From: RUG563 sp964549135 | GTDB lineage: Bacteria; Bacillota; Clostridia; Christensenellales; Aristaeellaceae | Direction of reading: 5' to 3' | DNA length: 22,568 bases | Assembly: GCA_964549135.1 (NCBI GenBank) | Contig: CAZJUJ010000045.1 | Location: 1-22,568 of the forward strand | Shown here: in pieces, positions 13,237 to 21,330 of the stretch | How positions within the stretch are numbered: the stretch's first letter is position 1 | How the letters are laid out: every line of letters starts with the position of its first letter | Position numbers and translations under genes: made by a program | Notes under the pieces: generated by a model | Seen by the model: only the letters and a program-made list of their open reading frames with translations | Databases searched by the model: none | What the model was told of the DNA's origin: nothing

Positions 13237-14379
13237 ATGACCGAATACAGGCGCGGAGAAGCCCGGGAGGAATGGGAGATTCTGGATTTTATCAATCTGG
13301 TGTTCAGCCAGAGCAGCCGCCCCCATCATTTTGAGGAATTGCTGCCCAAGGTCTACGGCAGGCCCGGCTTTGCGCCTCTGCATTATCTAGCCCGGCAGGA
13401 GGGCCGCCTCTGCGCCGCGGTGGCGGTGCTGCCGGGGGAAATGCGGCTGGGGGACGGAGAGAGCCTGAAATACGGATATGTGGGATCTGTTTCCGTGCAT
13501 AGCCGGTATCGGGGCCAGGGGCATATGCAGACGCTCATGCGCAATTGGATTGCCGATTGCCGGGCGGCGGGCTATGATCTATTGGCCCTGGGCGGCCAGC
13601 GCCAGCGCTACGGCTATTACGGCTTTGAGCAGGGCGGCGCGGTGTATGATTTTTCCGTTACGGCTGCCAATATTCGTCATGGGCTGAAGACGGCGGAGGC
13701 GGGGCAGATATCCCTGCGGGAAATCACCGATCCTGCCGATTCTGCCCTGGATGCCATGTATGCCCTGTATCAGCGGCAGGAAATGACGGGCCGCCGGGAA
13801 CGGGAAAAATTTCTTGCTGTGATGCAGAGCTGGCATAACGCGCTTTACTGCGTGGAGGAAAAGGAAACGGGGAAATGCCTTGGGTATATCAGCGCCGGGC
13901 AGGGCGATATATACGAACTGGCGCTGGCGGAGGAAAGCCTGCTTCCCGGGGTCATGAAGGCCTGGAGCGGCCTGCAGAAGGGCGCCGCCTTTTCCGTTTC
14001 CGTGCCGCTGCATCAGCGCGGGCGGGCGGAGGCCATGAAGGCATTTGCGGAAAATACGCAGATCCGGGATGACGAAATGCTGCTGATTCTCAACTGGCCG
14101 CGGGTGCTGGAAAGGCTGCTGGCCTTTAAGGCGGCGCGGCAGCCCGTATCGGATGGCAAAATGTGCTTTGAAATTGCGGGAGAGGGGCGGTTTTTGCTGT
14201 GCGTGCAGGGCGGCAGGGTTTCCGTGCTGCCCACGGAGGAAGCACCGGAAAAAAGCTTTACCCCCCGCTCGGCGGTGGAATTTTTCTTCAGCGCCTATGG
14301 CGCACTGCGCTTTTCCTGGGATGCGCCCGGGGGCTGGCTGCCCCTGCCGCTCCATATTCCCTCGGCGGATAAATTCTGA
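13237..14379 (+). CDS. GNAT-family N-acetyltransferase (Eis-like, two-lobed)
   Basis: A 380-residue acetyl-CoA-dependent transferase. The first GNAT fold carries the CoA-binding loop RYRGQGHMQTLM (residues 90-101) after the strand YVGSVSVHS, then ALGGQRQRYGYYGFEQGG, which is typical of the Eis/YokD-like family. A second, degenerate GNAT lobe and a C-terminal SCP2-like sheet domain (FEIAGEGRFLLCVQGGRVSVLP) complete the roughly 400-residue Eis plan. Relatives acetylate amines, including aminoglycosides in mycobacterial Eis, but the substrate here is unknown and resistance should not be assumed. AGGAG (13221-13225) and AGAGGAG (13227-13233) precede ATG 13237. It stands alone between a terminator and the next gene's own promoter. 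Confidence 0.85.
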   Translation: MTEYRRGEAREEWEILDFINLVFSQSSRPHHFEELLPKVYGRPGFAPLHYLARQEGRLCAAVAVLPGEMRLGDGESLKYGYVGSVSVHSRYRGQGHMQTLMRNWIADCRAAGYDLLALGGQRQRYGYYGFEQGGAVYDFSVTAANIRHGLKTAEAGQISLREITDPADSALDAMYALYQRQEMTGRREREKFLAVMQSWHNALYCVEEKETGKCLGYISAGQGDIYELALAEESLLPGVMKAWSGLQKGAAFSVSVPLHQRGRAEAMKAFAENTQIRDDEMLLILNWPRVLERLLAFKAARQPVSDGKMCFEIAGEGRFLLCVQGGRVSVLPTEEAPEKSFTPRSAVEFFFSAYGALRFSWDAPGGWLPLPLHIPSADKF

Positions 14380-14419
14380 TGCGGAAGCGCCGGCAGCGAA
14401 AAATTTACCGCTTTGGGGC

Positions 14420-14448
14420 TTTTCAGAAAATCCAAAATCCGCTATAAT
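14420..14448 (+). promoter_or_regulatory. Promoter of the exported MBL-fold gene
   Basis: TTTTCA (14420-14425), 17-base spacer, perfect TATAAT (14443-14448). The transcript should start near 14455, about 57 bases before ATG 14512. Confidence 0.65.
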
Positions 14449-14511
14449 CAGGGCTGAGCGGCGTCTGTCCGCTTGCGAACCATGCTTTTTTGAGAAACTG
14501 AGGGAGGGCCT

Positions 14512-15375
14512 ATGAAACGATTTTCCTGCGTGCTGCTTTGCCTTGCGCTGATGCTTTCTGCGCTGCCGGGGCTGGGCGAAATCTATGTGGATCAGGAGCC
14601 GCCGGCGGATTGGGCGGAACGGGAGCTGATGCGGCTGACCGTTTTCCGCACCGGGGAGAGCGACTGCATGCTGCTTGAGGCGGGCGGCGAGGCCATGATG
14701 ATTGACGGCGGCGCCAACAAATGGCGGGAAAAGCTCCGGGATGCGCTGGCGGAGCGCAATATCCAGCACCTTCAGTATATCTACAGCACCCATCCCCATG
14801 ATGATCACATCGACGGCCTGTACCGCCTTATGCAGTACGGCGTAACGGCGGATGCATTCGTATCGGTCTTTGCGGAGGATTTCCGCAATGATCTGCATGC
14901 CCGCACGGTCAAGCAGGCCGGGGAATCGGGCATTCCCTATCGCCAGCTTTATTCCGGGGATACCCTTTCCCTGGGCAATGCGGTGCTGACCATTTACCGC
15001 TGGGAGGAGGGCACCACCATCAACGCCCTTTCGCCCCTGACCCGGGTGGAATACGGTGATTGCTCCATGCTGCTGACGGCGGATATTACCGGCCTGGCCC
15101 AGCGCTATTTTCTGGAAAAGCTGCCGGAGGAAGTGCTGAAGGCCGATGTGGCCAAATTTCCTCATCATGGGCTGACGCCCTTCGTGACCGAATTTCTGGA
15201 TGCCGTGGATGCGGGCTTCCTTTTTGCCACCAATTACCGGAATGATAAGGTCAGCAAGGCCAGAAATCAGGCCAATTACCGAAAGCTGCCCGTGAAATTT
15301 TCCGGGGAGGGCACCATCATCCTGGAATGCGACGGTACGGATTGGTATATTCGCCAGACGCTGAAGGAATTTTAA
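14512..15375 (+). CDS. Exported metallo-beta-lactamase-fold hydrolase (ComEC/Rec2 C-terminal type)
   Basis: A 287-residue protein with a signal peptide (MKRFSCVLLCLALMLSALPG, cleavage probably before EIY) and one MBL domain. Metal motif THPHDDHIDG gives His94, His96, Asp98 and His99; Asp191 in LTADITG and His218-His219 in FPHHG supply further ligands, and MIDGG is the usual early MBL turn. The layout matches the stand-alone relatives of the ComEC nuclease-like domain, which are predicted phosphodiesterases or hydrolases, here outside the membrane. It is not a competence channel: no membrane-channel domain is present. A GAGGGAGG ribosome site precedes ATG 14512. It is upstream of the CotH gene on the same strand but has its own promoter, and a probable terminator lies between. 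Confidence 0.85.
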   Translation: MKRFSCVLLCLALMLSALPGLGEIYVDQEPPADWAERELMRLTVFRTGESDCMLLEAGGEAMMIDGGANKWREKLRDALAERNIQHLQYIYSTHPHDDHIDGLYRLMQYGVTADAFVSVFAEDFRNDLHARTVKQAGESGIPYRQLYSGDTLSLGNAVLTIYRWEEGTTINALSPLTRVEYGDCSMLLTADITGLAQRYFLEKLPEEVLKADVAKFPHHGLTPFVTEFLDAVDAGFLFATNYRNDKVSKARNQANYRKLPVKFSGEGTIILECDGTDWYIRQTLKEF

Positions 15376-15430
15376 GCATCGGCGCGCTTTTTCCCGAGGC
15401 AGGGAAGCATGCCTTTGGGAAGAAGGGGCG

Positions 15431-15482
15431 GGAGGAACCGGCGGGCCGCGGCCCTTTGGCGCCGCGCCCTTCCTTCCTTTTT
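15431..15482 (+). terminator. Probable terminator after the MBL-fold gene
   Basis: GGAGGAA (15431-15437) faces TTCCTTCC (15470-15477), and CGGCG (15439-15443) faces CGCCG (15460-15464). The stem is interrupted, and TTTTT (15478-15482) follows. The rest of the 221-base gap holds a second imperfect stem (15392-15420) and the next promoter. Confidence 0.5.
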
Positions 15483-15537
15483 GGGGAGAGACGGTCTGCT
15501 TTTCTCTGTGTCCGGGGTGTAAATTTTCGCGGGTGGC

Positions 15538-15566
15538 TTTTATATGCGGGGTTTCTGTGCTATAAT
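15538..15566 (+). promoter_or_regulatory. Promoter of the CotH-VTC gene cluster
   Basis: TTTTAT (15538-15543), 17-base spacer, perfect TATAAT (15561-15566). A short leader of about 25 bases leads to AAAGGAGG (15581-15588) and ATG 15597, which also rules out the far-upstream start of the same open frame. Confidence 0.65.
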
Positions 15567-15596
15567 GAATTCCTGGACCGAAAGGAGGAAGGGCCC

Positions 15597-18500
15597 ATGG
15601 CAAAATCAAGACGCGCTTCACGGCGCAGCAGGCGGGATACCACCATGCCGCTGCTTTTAGGCCTGGCCGCCGTGCTGGTTCTGTTTATTCTGGTGATGCC
15701 CAAGGAAAAAACGGTTGTGGCGGTGAATGTGGCCAATTCGGGGGCCGCCTCCACCCACGCCGGGCTCCAGATCAGCGAGGTGATGACGGATAACGCCACC
15801 GCCCTGCCGGATGAGGAGGGCAAATTCGGGGATTGGGTTGAGATCGAAAACACCCTGGATACGCCCATGAATGTCAAGGGCGTGGGGCTTTCGGATCGCT
15901 CCGACCGCATTATTTTTCTTTTCCCGGATATGACGCTGCAGCCCGGGGAGCAGGTGATTATTTTCTGCGACGGCGTGAACCGGGACCAGGCGGGAAAGAA
16001 TCTCCATGCCAAATTCAAGCTGTCCTCTCTGGGCGAATCCGTGTATCTTTTTGATGCCTCCGGCGTGCTGATTGATTCGGTGGCCGTGCCCACCCTCAAC
16101 AGCGATGAATGCTATGCCCGGAATGAAGCGGGCGTATTTGAAAAGCACTTCAATTATTCCCCCGGCTTCCCCAATGGGGAGGAGGGCCACAGGGCCTATC
16201 TGGATCATTATTCCATTACCCCCGGGGTGCTGATGATCAACGAGGTGATGCCCTCTCCCCGCTCGGGCCTGCGGGATGAGGATGATGAGCTTTCCGACTG
16301 GGTGGAATTATACAACATCAGCGATGAGGATATTTCTCTTTCCAATCTGGCCCTTTCGGATGACGAAACCAAGCCCATCAAATGGACTTTCCCCAAGGAT
16401 GCAGTGATTCCCGCCCGGGGCTATTATCTGGTCTTCTGCTCGGGCAAGGATAAGGTGGAGGAAAGCACCCGGTATCCCCATACCAATTTCTCCATCAATG
16501 CCGAGGAGGAAACCCTGGTGCTTTCCACCCTTTCCGGGCAACTGGTGGATCGGGTGGTGGTTCACGGCGTGGGCCGGGATCAGAGCTATGGCCGGGATCC
16601 CGACAGCCTGGGCTGGAAAATCTATACCCTGGCCACCCCGGGCGCGCCCAATAATCAGGCGGGGGCCAGCCGGGCGGATGAATATCTGCGGGCCGTCAAT
16701 TACACCGGCGTCTACATTTCGGAGGTTATGTCCTCCGCCAGCATGATCAAGGCCGTGGCCGATCTGCCGGCCGGGGATTTTGTGGAAATCTATAATTCAT
16801 CTACCCAACGCTGGGATCTTTCCGGATGGGGGCTGAGCGATAATATCGGCTGGCCCAGAAAATGGACGTTCCCCCAGGGAACGTCCATTTCGCCCGGGGA
16901 ATACAAGATTATCATGCTGGATGGCTCGGATCCCTCGGTCAGCAATGCCTCCCGGCTGCGCGCCTCCTTTTCCCTGGCGCGGACGGGCGGCGAAATCATG
17001 ACCCTTTCCGATGCCACCGGCCGGGTGCTGGACCGGCTGTATCTTCCCCAGATTCCCTCCGATGTATCCTATGGGAGGACGCTGGGGGCGAGCGGCTTTT
17101 TTTATTATGATGCGCCCACCCCCGGGGCGGCCAACGGCCAGGGCTTCCATGGCTACAGCGAAACCCCGGCCTTTGAAACGGTCAGCGGCCTGTATACCAA
17201 TACCATTACCGTCAGCATCACCGTGCCGGAGGGCGCCACGGTGCGCTATACCACGGATGGCGCCATCCCTACCGTGGATAACAGCACCGTCTATACCGGC
17301 CCCATTGAGGTGAGCCAGACGGTGGTATTGCGGGCGCGGGCCTTTGAAAACGGCCTGCAGCCCTCGGAAACCGTTACCGCCAGCTATATCATGAATACCT
17401 ATCATACCCTGGATGTGGTTTCTCTGGTGTGCGATCCCTATGAATTATGGGATGGGCAGACCGGCCTGCTTTCCGAGGAGCCCGATCTGCGCTACTGCAC
17501 GGAGGTGGATAAGAGCGAATTGCCCTTTGAAACCCCGGTGTACCGCAACTGGGGCAAGATTGACCGCCCCGGCTATGTGGAATTTTTCGATGTGGGCACG
17601 GGAAGCGCGTATCTTTCCCAGGGGATCAAGATGGATCTGCTGGGGGCGTACAGCCTGGATATGCCCCAGAAATCCTTCAAGATCCGCGCGCAGGCGGCCC
17701 TGGGCGAAAAATATTTCAATTATCCGCTGTTTGAGGATCGGGATTACGAATACTATAAATCCTTTACCCTGCGCAATTCGGGCAATGACTGCGTCTGGAC
17801 CCGGGTGGCGGACGGCGTGCAGACCCTGCTGATCGATCATTATCTGGATTCCGATATTATGACCCTCTCCTGGCGGCCGGTAGTGGTGTATCTGAACGGC
17901 CAATACTGGGGGCATTACAACCTGCGGGAGCGCAAGGATCGCTTTTCCATCGCCCAGCATGAGGGGCTGGATCTGGAAAAGGATGCGGAAATCTATGAGA
18001 ATATGACCATCGCCCGGGGCAATTGGTCTCTGGTGCAGGGCAGCAGCGCCGAATACAGCAGCATGCTGAAAAAATTCAAGACCCTTTCCCCGGCCGCCAG
18101 CCAGGAGGATCTTGCCTATCTCTACGATCATATCGATGTGGACAGCTTTATCGAATGGTTTGCCATCAAGATGTACTTTGGGGATTCTGACCCCGGCAAC
18201 ATCATGTATTACAAGCTGCCCGGGGGCAAATGGAAATGCCTGATCTTCGATCTGGATTACGGGCTGTATAATTCCGGCTTCAACAGCCCCTGGTCTTATC
18301 AGAAGGAGGTGGGCATGGGCCAGCAGGAAATCAATAATGTGATTTTCCGAAAGATTCTGGAGGTGCCCCAATTGCGGGATCAGTTCCTGACCCGCCTGGG
18401 CGTGATTTTCCAGACGCTGACCACCGAGGTCATGATTGCCCAACTGGATGAATGCACGGCGCTGATCAAGCCGGAATTATCCATGCATTATGCCCGCTGG

Positions 18501-18713
18501 GCCCCCTACAAGGAGCCCACCATCAACAGCGATTCCCCCACCACCGCCAGCGGCTATCTGCGCTATTGGCAGGTGCGCGTGGATCGTATGAAGGAAACCA
18601 TGCGCTACCGGCCCTATAAATTCTGGGGGCTGGTGCAGGAGGGCTTTTCGCTGAGCCAGGCCGAAATGCTGCATTATTTCGGCGAACGCCCGGCGAATCC
18701 GGATGGTGATTGA
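15597..18713 (+). CDS. Membrane-anchored CotH-kinase protein with three lamin-tail domains
   Basis: A 1038-residue surface protein: basic N-terminus (KSRRASRRSRR), one membrane anchor (residues about 17-34), three lamin-tail-like domains (about 57-180, 210-350, 371-513; each opens with ISEVM or INEVM and has DWVE or DFVEI), a chitobiase C-terminal-like sandwich (about 521-600; VRYTTDGAIPT), then a CotH kinase domain (about 604-985). Putative metal and catalytic residues lie in GDSDPGN (Asp863, Asp865, Asn868) and IFDLDYG (Asp885, Asp887). CotH of Bacillus is an atypical secreted protein kinase of the spore coat; this version is far longer and faces outward, so it may phosphorylate exported proteins. 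ATG 15597 is set by AAAGGAGG. It heads the cluster with DUF4956 and VTC genes. The partner protein is unknown. Confidence 0.88.
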   Translation: MAKSRRASRRSRRDTTMPLLLGLAAVLVLFILVMPKEKTVVAVNVANSGAASTHAGLQISEVMTDNATALPDEEGKFGDWVEIENTLDTPMNVKGVGLSDRSDRIIFLFPDMTLQPGEQVIIFCDGVNRDQAGKNLHAKFKLSSLGESVYLFDASGVLIDSVAVPTLNSDECYARNEAGVFEKHFNYSPGFPNGEEGHRAYLDHYSITPGVLMINEVMPSPRSGLRDEDDELSDWVELYNISDEDISLSNLALSDDETKPIKWTFPKDAVIPARGYYLVFCSGKDKVEESTRYPHTNFSINAEEETLVLSTLSGQLVDRVVVHGVGRDQSYGRDPDSLGWKIYTLATPGAPNNQAGASRADEYLRAVNYTGVYISEVMSSASMIKAVADLPAGDFVEIYNSSTQRWDLSGWGLSDNIGWPRKWTFPQGTSISPGEYKIIMLDGSDPSVSNASRLRASFSLARTGGEIMTLSDATGRVLDRLYLPQIPSDVSYGRTLGASGFFYYDAPTPGAANGQGFHGYSETPAFETVSGLYTNTITVSITVPEGATVRYTTDGAIPTVDNSTVYTGPIEVSQTVVLRARAFENGLQPSETVTASYIMNTYHTLDVVSLVCDPYELWDGQTGLLSEEPDLRYCTEVDKSELPFETPVYRNWGKIDRPGYVEFFDVGTGSAYLSQGIKMDLLGAYSLDMPQKSFKIRAQAALGEKYFNYPLFEDRDYEYYKSFTLRNSGNDCVWTRVADGVQTLLIDHYLDSDIMTLSWRPVVVYLNGQYWGHYNLRERKDRFSIAQHEGLDLEKDAEIYENMTIARGNWSLVQGSSAEYSSMLKKFKTLSPAASQEDLAYLYDHIDVDSFIEWFAIKMYFGDSDPGNIMYYKLPGGKWKCLIFDLDYGLYNSGFNSPWSYQKEVGMGQQEINNVIFRKILEVPQLRDQFLTRLGVIFQTLTTEVMIAQLDECTALIKPELSMHYARWAPYKEPTINSDSPTTASGYLRYWQVRVDRMKETMRYRPYKFWGLVQEGFSLSQAEMLHYFGERPANPDGD
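16860..16890. repeat. Perfect 14-bp hairpin inside the CotH gene
   Basis: AAATGGACGTTCCC (16860-16873) and GGGAACGTCCATTT (16877-16890) are exact inverted repeats with a 3-base loop, encoding part of the third lamin-tail domain (KWTFPQGTSIS). No T run follows, so it is not a standard terminator. Whether it affects transcription or translation is unknown. Confidence 0.8.
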
Positions 18714-18738
18714 CTTGCGGATAAAAATCGTGTACTAT
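18710..18738 (+). promoter_or_regulatory. Internal promoter at the end of the CotH gene
   Basis: TTGACT (18710-18715), 17-base spacer, TACTAT (18733-18738). The -35 box overlaps the CotH stop codon (TGA 18711-18713). Transcription from near 18745 would express DUF4956, VTC and the following genes without CotH. The ATG at 18737 is within the -10 box, supporting translation from 18770. Confidence 0.6.
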
Positions 18739-18769
18739 GAACATAGGAAAAAACAGGGAGGAAATCAGC

Positions 18770-19483
18770 ATGAATGCAGTATCGCTTCTCACCGGGAACA
18801 TCACCTTTAACGACGTGGCCAAGGGCTCCAGCTTTTCCGATTGGTTCGCCGCCCAGCTTTCCAGCTTCACGCCCCTGAATGTGGCCGTGGCCCTGGTGGC
18901 GGCGCTGCTTGCGGGCGTGGTCATTTCCGCTGTGTACAAGAAGACCTATCGGGGGGTGCTTTTCTCTCCCTCCTTTACGCTGACGCTGATTCTGCTCTGC
19001 CTGGTCACCACCCCCGTGGTCATGGCCATCGGCAGCAATGTGGCCCTTTCCATGGGCATGGTGGGCGCGCTTTCCATCGTGCGCTTCCGCACGGCGGTCA
19101 AGGATCCCCTGGATACCGCCTATATGTTCTGGGCCATTACCATGGGCATCCTGCTGGGCTCCAATGCCTATGTGATTGCCGTTGTGGCGCTGCTGGGCAT
19201 TTCGGTGATTCTGCTGCTGATCTCCTATGTGCGGCTGCGCAATCCCAATGGCTATCTGCTGGTGCTGCATTATGATGAATTTGCCCAGGCGGATATTGAA
19301 AACGAGCTGAAGCGCAGCGTGCGCGTTTACCGGATGCGCTCCAAGACCGTTACCCGCGCCGGCGCGGAAATGACGGTGGAGATTCGTCTGGATCATCGGG
19401 CCAATCTGGTCAGCCAGATGCTGGATATCAACGGCGTGCATGATGCCACCCTGGTGGCCTGCCAGACCGAAGCGGGGGCATAA
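18770..19483 (+). CDS. DUF4956 multi-span membrane protein
   Basis: A 237-residue inner-membrane protein. Hydrophobic spans are at about residues 37-55, 66-87, 117-133 and 134-154. The conserved family stretch GMVGALSIVRFRTAVKDPLD (96-115) lies between them and recalls the MgtC-like GALS.VRFRT motif. The soluble C-terminal part (about 155-237) has an ACT-like or beta-alpha pattern (GYLLVLHYDEFAQADIENEL, then TVEIRLDHRANLVSQML). GGGAGG (18756-18761) precedes ATG 18770; the upstream ATG at 18737 has no ribosome site. It ends 3 bases before the VTC gene, so they are tightly coupled. The biochemical role of DUF4956 is not known to me; co-occurrence with VTC and CotH suggests a membrane partner of a phosphate-polymer or surface-phosphorylation system (inference). 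Confidence 0.88.
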   Translation: MNAVSLLTGNITFNDVAKGSSFSDWFAAQLSSFTPLNVAVALVAALLAGVVISAVYKKTYRGVLFSPSFTLTLILLCLVTTPVVMAIGSNVALSMGMVGALSIVRFRTAVKDPLDTAYMFWAITMGILLGSNAYVIAVVALLGISVILLLISYVRLRNPNGYLLVLHYDEFAQADIENELKRSVRVYRMRSKTVTRAGAEMTVEIRLDHRANLVSQMLDINGVHDATLVACQTEAGA

Positions 19484-19486
19484 GCA

Positions 19487-20191
19487 ATGGCCCTGCCGCT
19501 TCGCCATGAGCTGAAATTCTATATTTCCTGGCCCCAGTACGAGGTGCTTTCCCGGTGCCTCAAGGGCGTTTTGCATCTGGACGCCAATGCGGTCAGGAAT
19601 GGCGGCTCGTATCATATCCGCTCCCTGTATTTTGATACGATCTTTGATGATGCGCTGTATGATAAAATCAGCGGCGTCAAGGATCGGGATAAATACCGCA
19701 TGCGCATCTATAATCTTTCCGATAAGGAAATTTTCCTGGAATGCAAAACCAAGGTGGGGGCGCTGATCTCCAAGCGCTCGGTCAAAATCTCCCGGGATCT
19801 GGCAGAGCAATTGATGGCCGGGGATCCCGCCGGGCTGGAAAACACCAAGAGCGGCCTGCTTCGGGATGTTTACCGGGAAATGCGCACGCGCCTATTGCAT
19901 CCCGTGGTGATTGTGGATTATGAAAGGGAGGCGTATCTGCATCCGGCAGAGGAGGTGCGCATCACCTTTGATATGAAGCTGCGCTCCGGCCTTTTCAGCA
20001 CCGATCTGTTTAATAAGGCTCTGCCCACCGTGCCGGTGCTGGATAATGAGGAGATGCTGATCCTGGAAGTTAAATACAATCGGTTTCTGCCCCCGTATAT
20101 TGCGGAGCTGATTTCCTTTGCCTGCCCGGAGGCGGTGCAATCCGCCATTTCCAAGTATACCATGTGCAGGCGCTATGAGGGCAAGGAATAA
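19487..20191 (+). CDS. VTC-domain protein, putative polyphosphate polymerase
   Basis: A 234-residue protein that is essentially one VTC domain, the tunnel-shaped catalytic domain that makes polyphosphate from ATP in yeast Vtc4. The expected basic and acidic tunnel residues are visible: RHELKF (Arg6, Glu8, Lys10), YHIRSLYFD (Arg45), DRDKYRMRIY (Arg67, Arg71, Arg73), ECKTKVG (Glu85, Lys87, Lys89), SKRSVK (96-100), RITFD (Arg158, Asp162), LEVKYN (Glu194, Lys196) and the C-terminal SKYTMC. No SPX domain or membrane span is present; membrane contact is presumably through DUF4956. ATG 19487 lies 3 bases after the DUF4956 stop with a weak GGGGG ribosome site, implying coupling. Polymerase activity is inferred from family and intact motifs. 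Confidence 0.88.
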   Translation: MALPLRHELKFYISWPQYEVLSRCLKGVLHLDANAVRNGGSYHIRSLYFDTIFDDALYDKISGVKDRDKYRMRIYNLSDKEIFLECKTKVGALISKRSVKISRDLAEQLMAGDPAGLENTKSGLLRDVYREMRTRLLHPVVIVDYEREAYLHPAEEVRITFDMKLRSGLFSTDLFNKALPTVPVLDNEEMLILEVKYNRFLPPYIAELISFACPEAVQSAISKYTMCRRYEGKE

Positions 20192-20233
20192 GCGGGGCAT
20201 AGAACCGGAAACATCAAGAAAGGGGGAAAATAT

Positions 20234-21328
20234 ATGGAGGCCCTACATTATCGCTGTCCCTGCTGCGGCTCCTCCCTTGCCTTTGGCGCGGAGAGCCAGC
20301 AGCTGGATTGCCCCTCCTGCGGCAATTCCTTCCCGCTGGAGGGCATTGAGCAGGCGGCGGAAATCAACGTAAAAAACACCACGGATGAGGAAATGCGCTG
20401 GGAGCAGGCGGAAAACGCCGGCTTTGACAGCGCGGAAAACCAGCGCCTCCGGGCCTATCGCTGCAAGAGCTGCGGCGCGGAGATTCTGGCGGATGAAACC
20501 ACCGCCGCCACCGAATGCGTCTATTGCGGCAATCCCTCCATTATCCCCGGGGTGCTGGAGGGGGCCTATCGCCCGGATGGGGTGATCCCCTTCAAAAAGA
20601 CCCGGAAGGAGGCCCAGGATGCCTTCCGCAGGCATTGCAGCGGCAAGCGGCTCTTGCCCACCGGCTTTTTTGATGAGAGCCGGGTGGAAAAAATCACCGG
20701 GGTATATGTGCCCTTCTGGCTTTTCCAGTGCGATGCAGAGGCGGATGTCACCTATAACGCCCAGAAGGTCAGCGTGCGCCGGGAGGGGCAATATGAGGTG
20801 ACCCGCACCTCCCATTTCCTGGTGCGCCGGGGCGGGCATATGGGCTTCAGGCAGGTGCCGGTAGATGGCTCCAGCAAGATGGATGATACCATGATGGAAT
20901 CCATCGAGCCCTTTGACAGCGAAAGCCCCGCCGAATTCCAGACGGCCTATCTCAGCGGCTATCAGGCCCAGCGCCATGATGTAGAGGCCGAAAAATGCCA
21001 GCCCCGGGCCAATGAGCGGATCCGGGAAAGCGTGCGCAGCATGATGGCCTCCACCGTTCGGGGCTATACCAGCTTTTCCCCGGTGAATACCCAGATCGAA
21101 CTGGAGCATGGCACCGTGCGCCAGGTGCTGATGCCGGTATGGATGCTGAATACCCGCTGGCGAGATCAGGTGTATACCTTTGCCATGAATGGCCAGACCG
21201 GGCGCTTCATCGGCGATCTGCCCACGGATAAGGGCAAATTCTGGAAATGGCTGCTGGGCGTTTTCCTGGGCACGGGGGTGGGCGGATGCCTGCTGGCCCT
21301 GGTGCTGTTTGCCATGGGGGTTGTGTAA
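20234..21328 (+). CDS. Membrane protein with two N-terminal zinc ribbons
   Basis: A 364-residue protein often annotated as a TFIIB-type zinc-ribbon protein. Ribbon one: Cys8, Cys11, Cys26 and Cys29 (RCPCCG, DCPSCG). Ribbon two: Cys77, Cys80, Cys95 and Cys98 (CKSCG, CVYCG). A central region of about 200 residues follows (PFKKTRKEAQDAF, YVPFWLFQCDAEADVTY), in which the YVPFWLF patch is typical. A single C-terminal membrane span lies at about 337-364. Cysteines suggest a cytosolic head tethered at its C-terminus, not a transcription factor. GGGGGAAAATAT precedes ATG 20234. It lies 42 bases after the VTC gene and 2 bases before the TPM gene; pairing with a TPM protein is common. Function unknown; a role in assembling or checking membrane proteins would be a guess. 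Confidence 0.8.
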   Translation: MEALHYRCPCCGSSLAFGAESQQLDCPSCGNSFPLEGIEQAAEINVKNTTDEEMRWEQAENAGFDSAENQRLRAYRCKSCGAEILADETTAATECVYCGNPSIIPGVLEGAYRPDGVIPFKKTRKEAQDAFRRHCSGKRLLPTGFFDESRVEKITGVYVPFWLFQCDAEADVTYNAQKVSVRREGQYEVTRTSHFLVRRGGHMGFRQVPVDGSSKMDDTMMESIEPFDSESPAEFQTAYLSGYQAQRHDVEAEKCQPRANERIRESVRSMMASTVRGYTSFSPVNTQIELEHGTVRQVLMPVWMLNTRWRDQVYTFAMNGQTGRFIGDLPTDKGKFWKWLLGVFLGTGVGGCLLALVLFAMGVV

Positions 21329-21330
21329 AG

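Noticed and set aside
13237..14379. Aminoglycoside resistance gene
   Set aside because: Only the Eis-like fold is seen. Substrate cannot be judged from sequence, and most relatives are not resistance determinants.
15327..15596. Upstream in-frame extension of the CotH gene
   Set aside because: It overlaps the end of the MBL gene, a terminator and the promoter at 15538; AAAGGAGG marks ATG 15597.
11419..15621. Two very long minus-strand open frames (565 and 680 codons) under the GH123-like, GNAT and MBL genes
   Set aside because: They cross intergenic terminators and promoters and have shadow composition. The plus-strand proteins have conserved motifs. GC-rich codon use explains the absence of stops.
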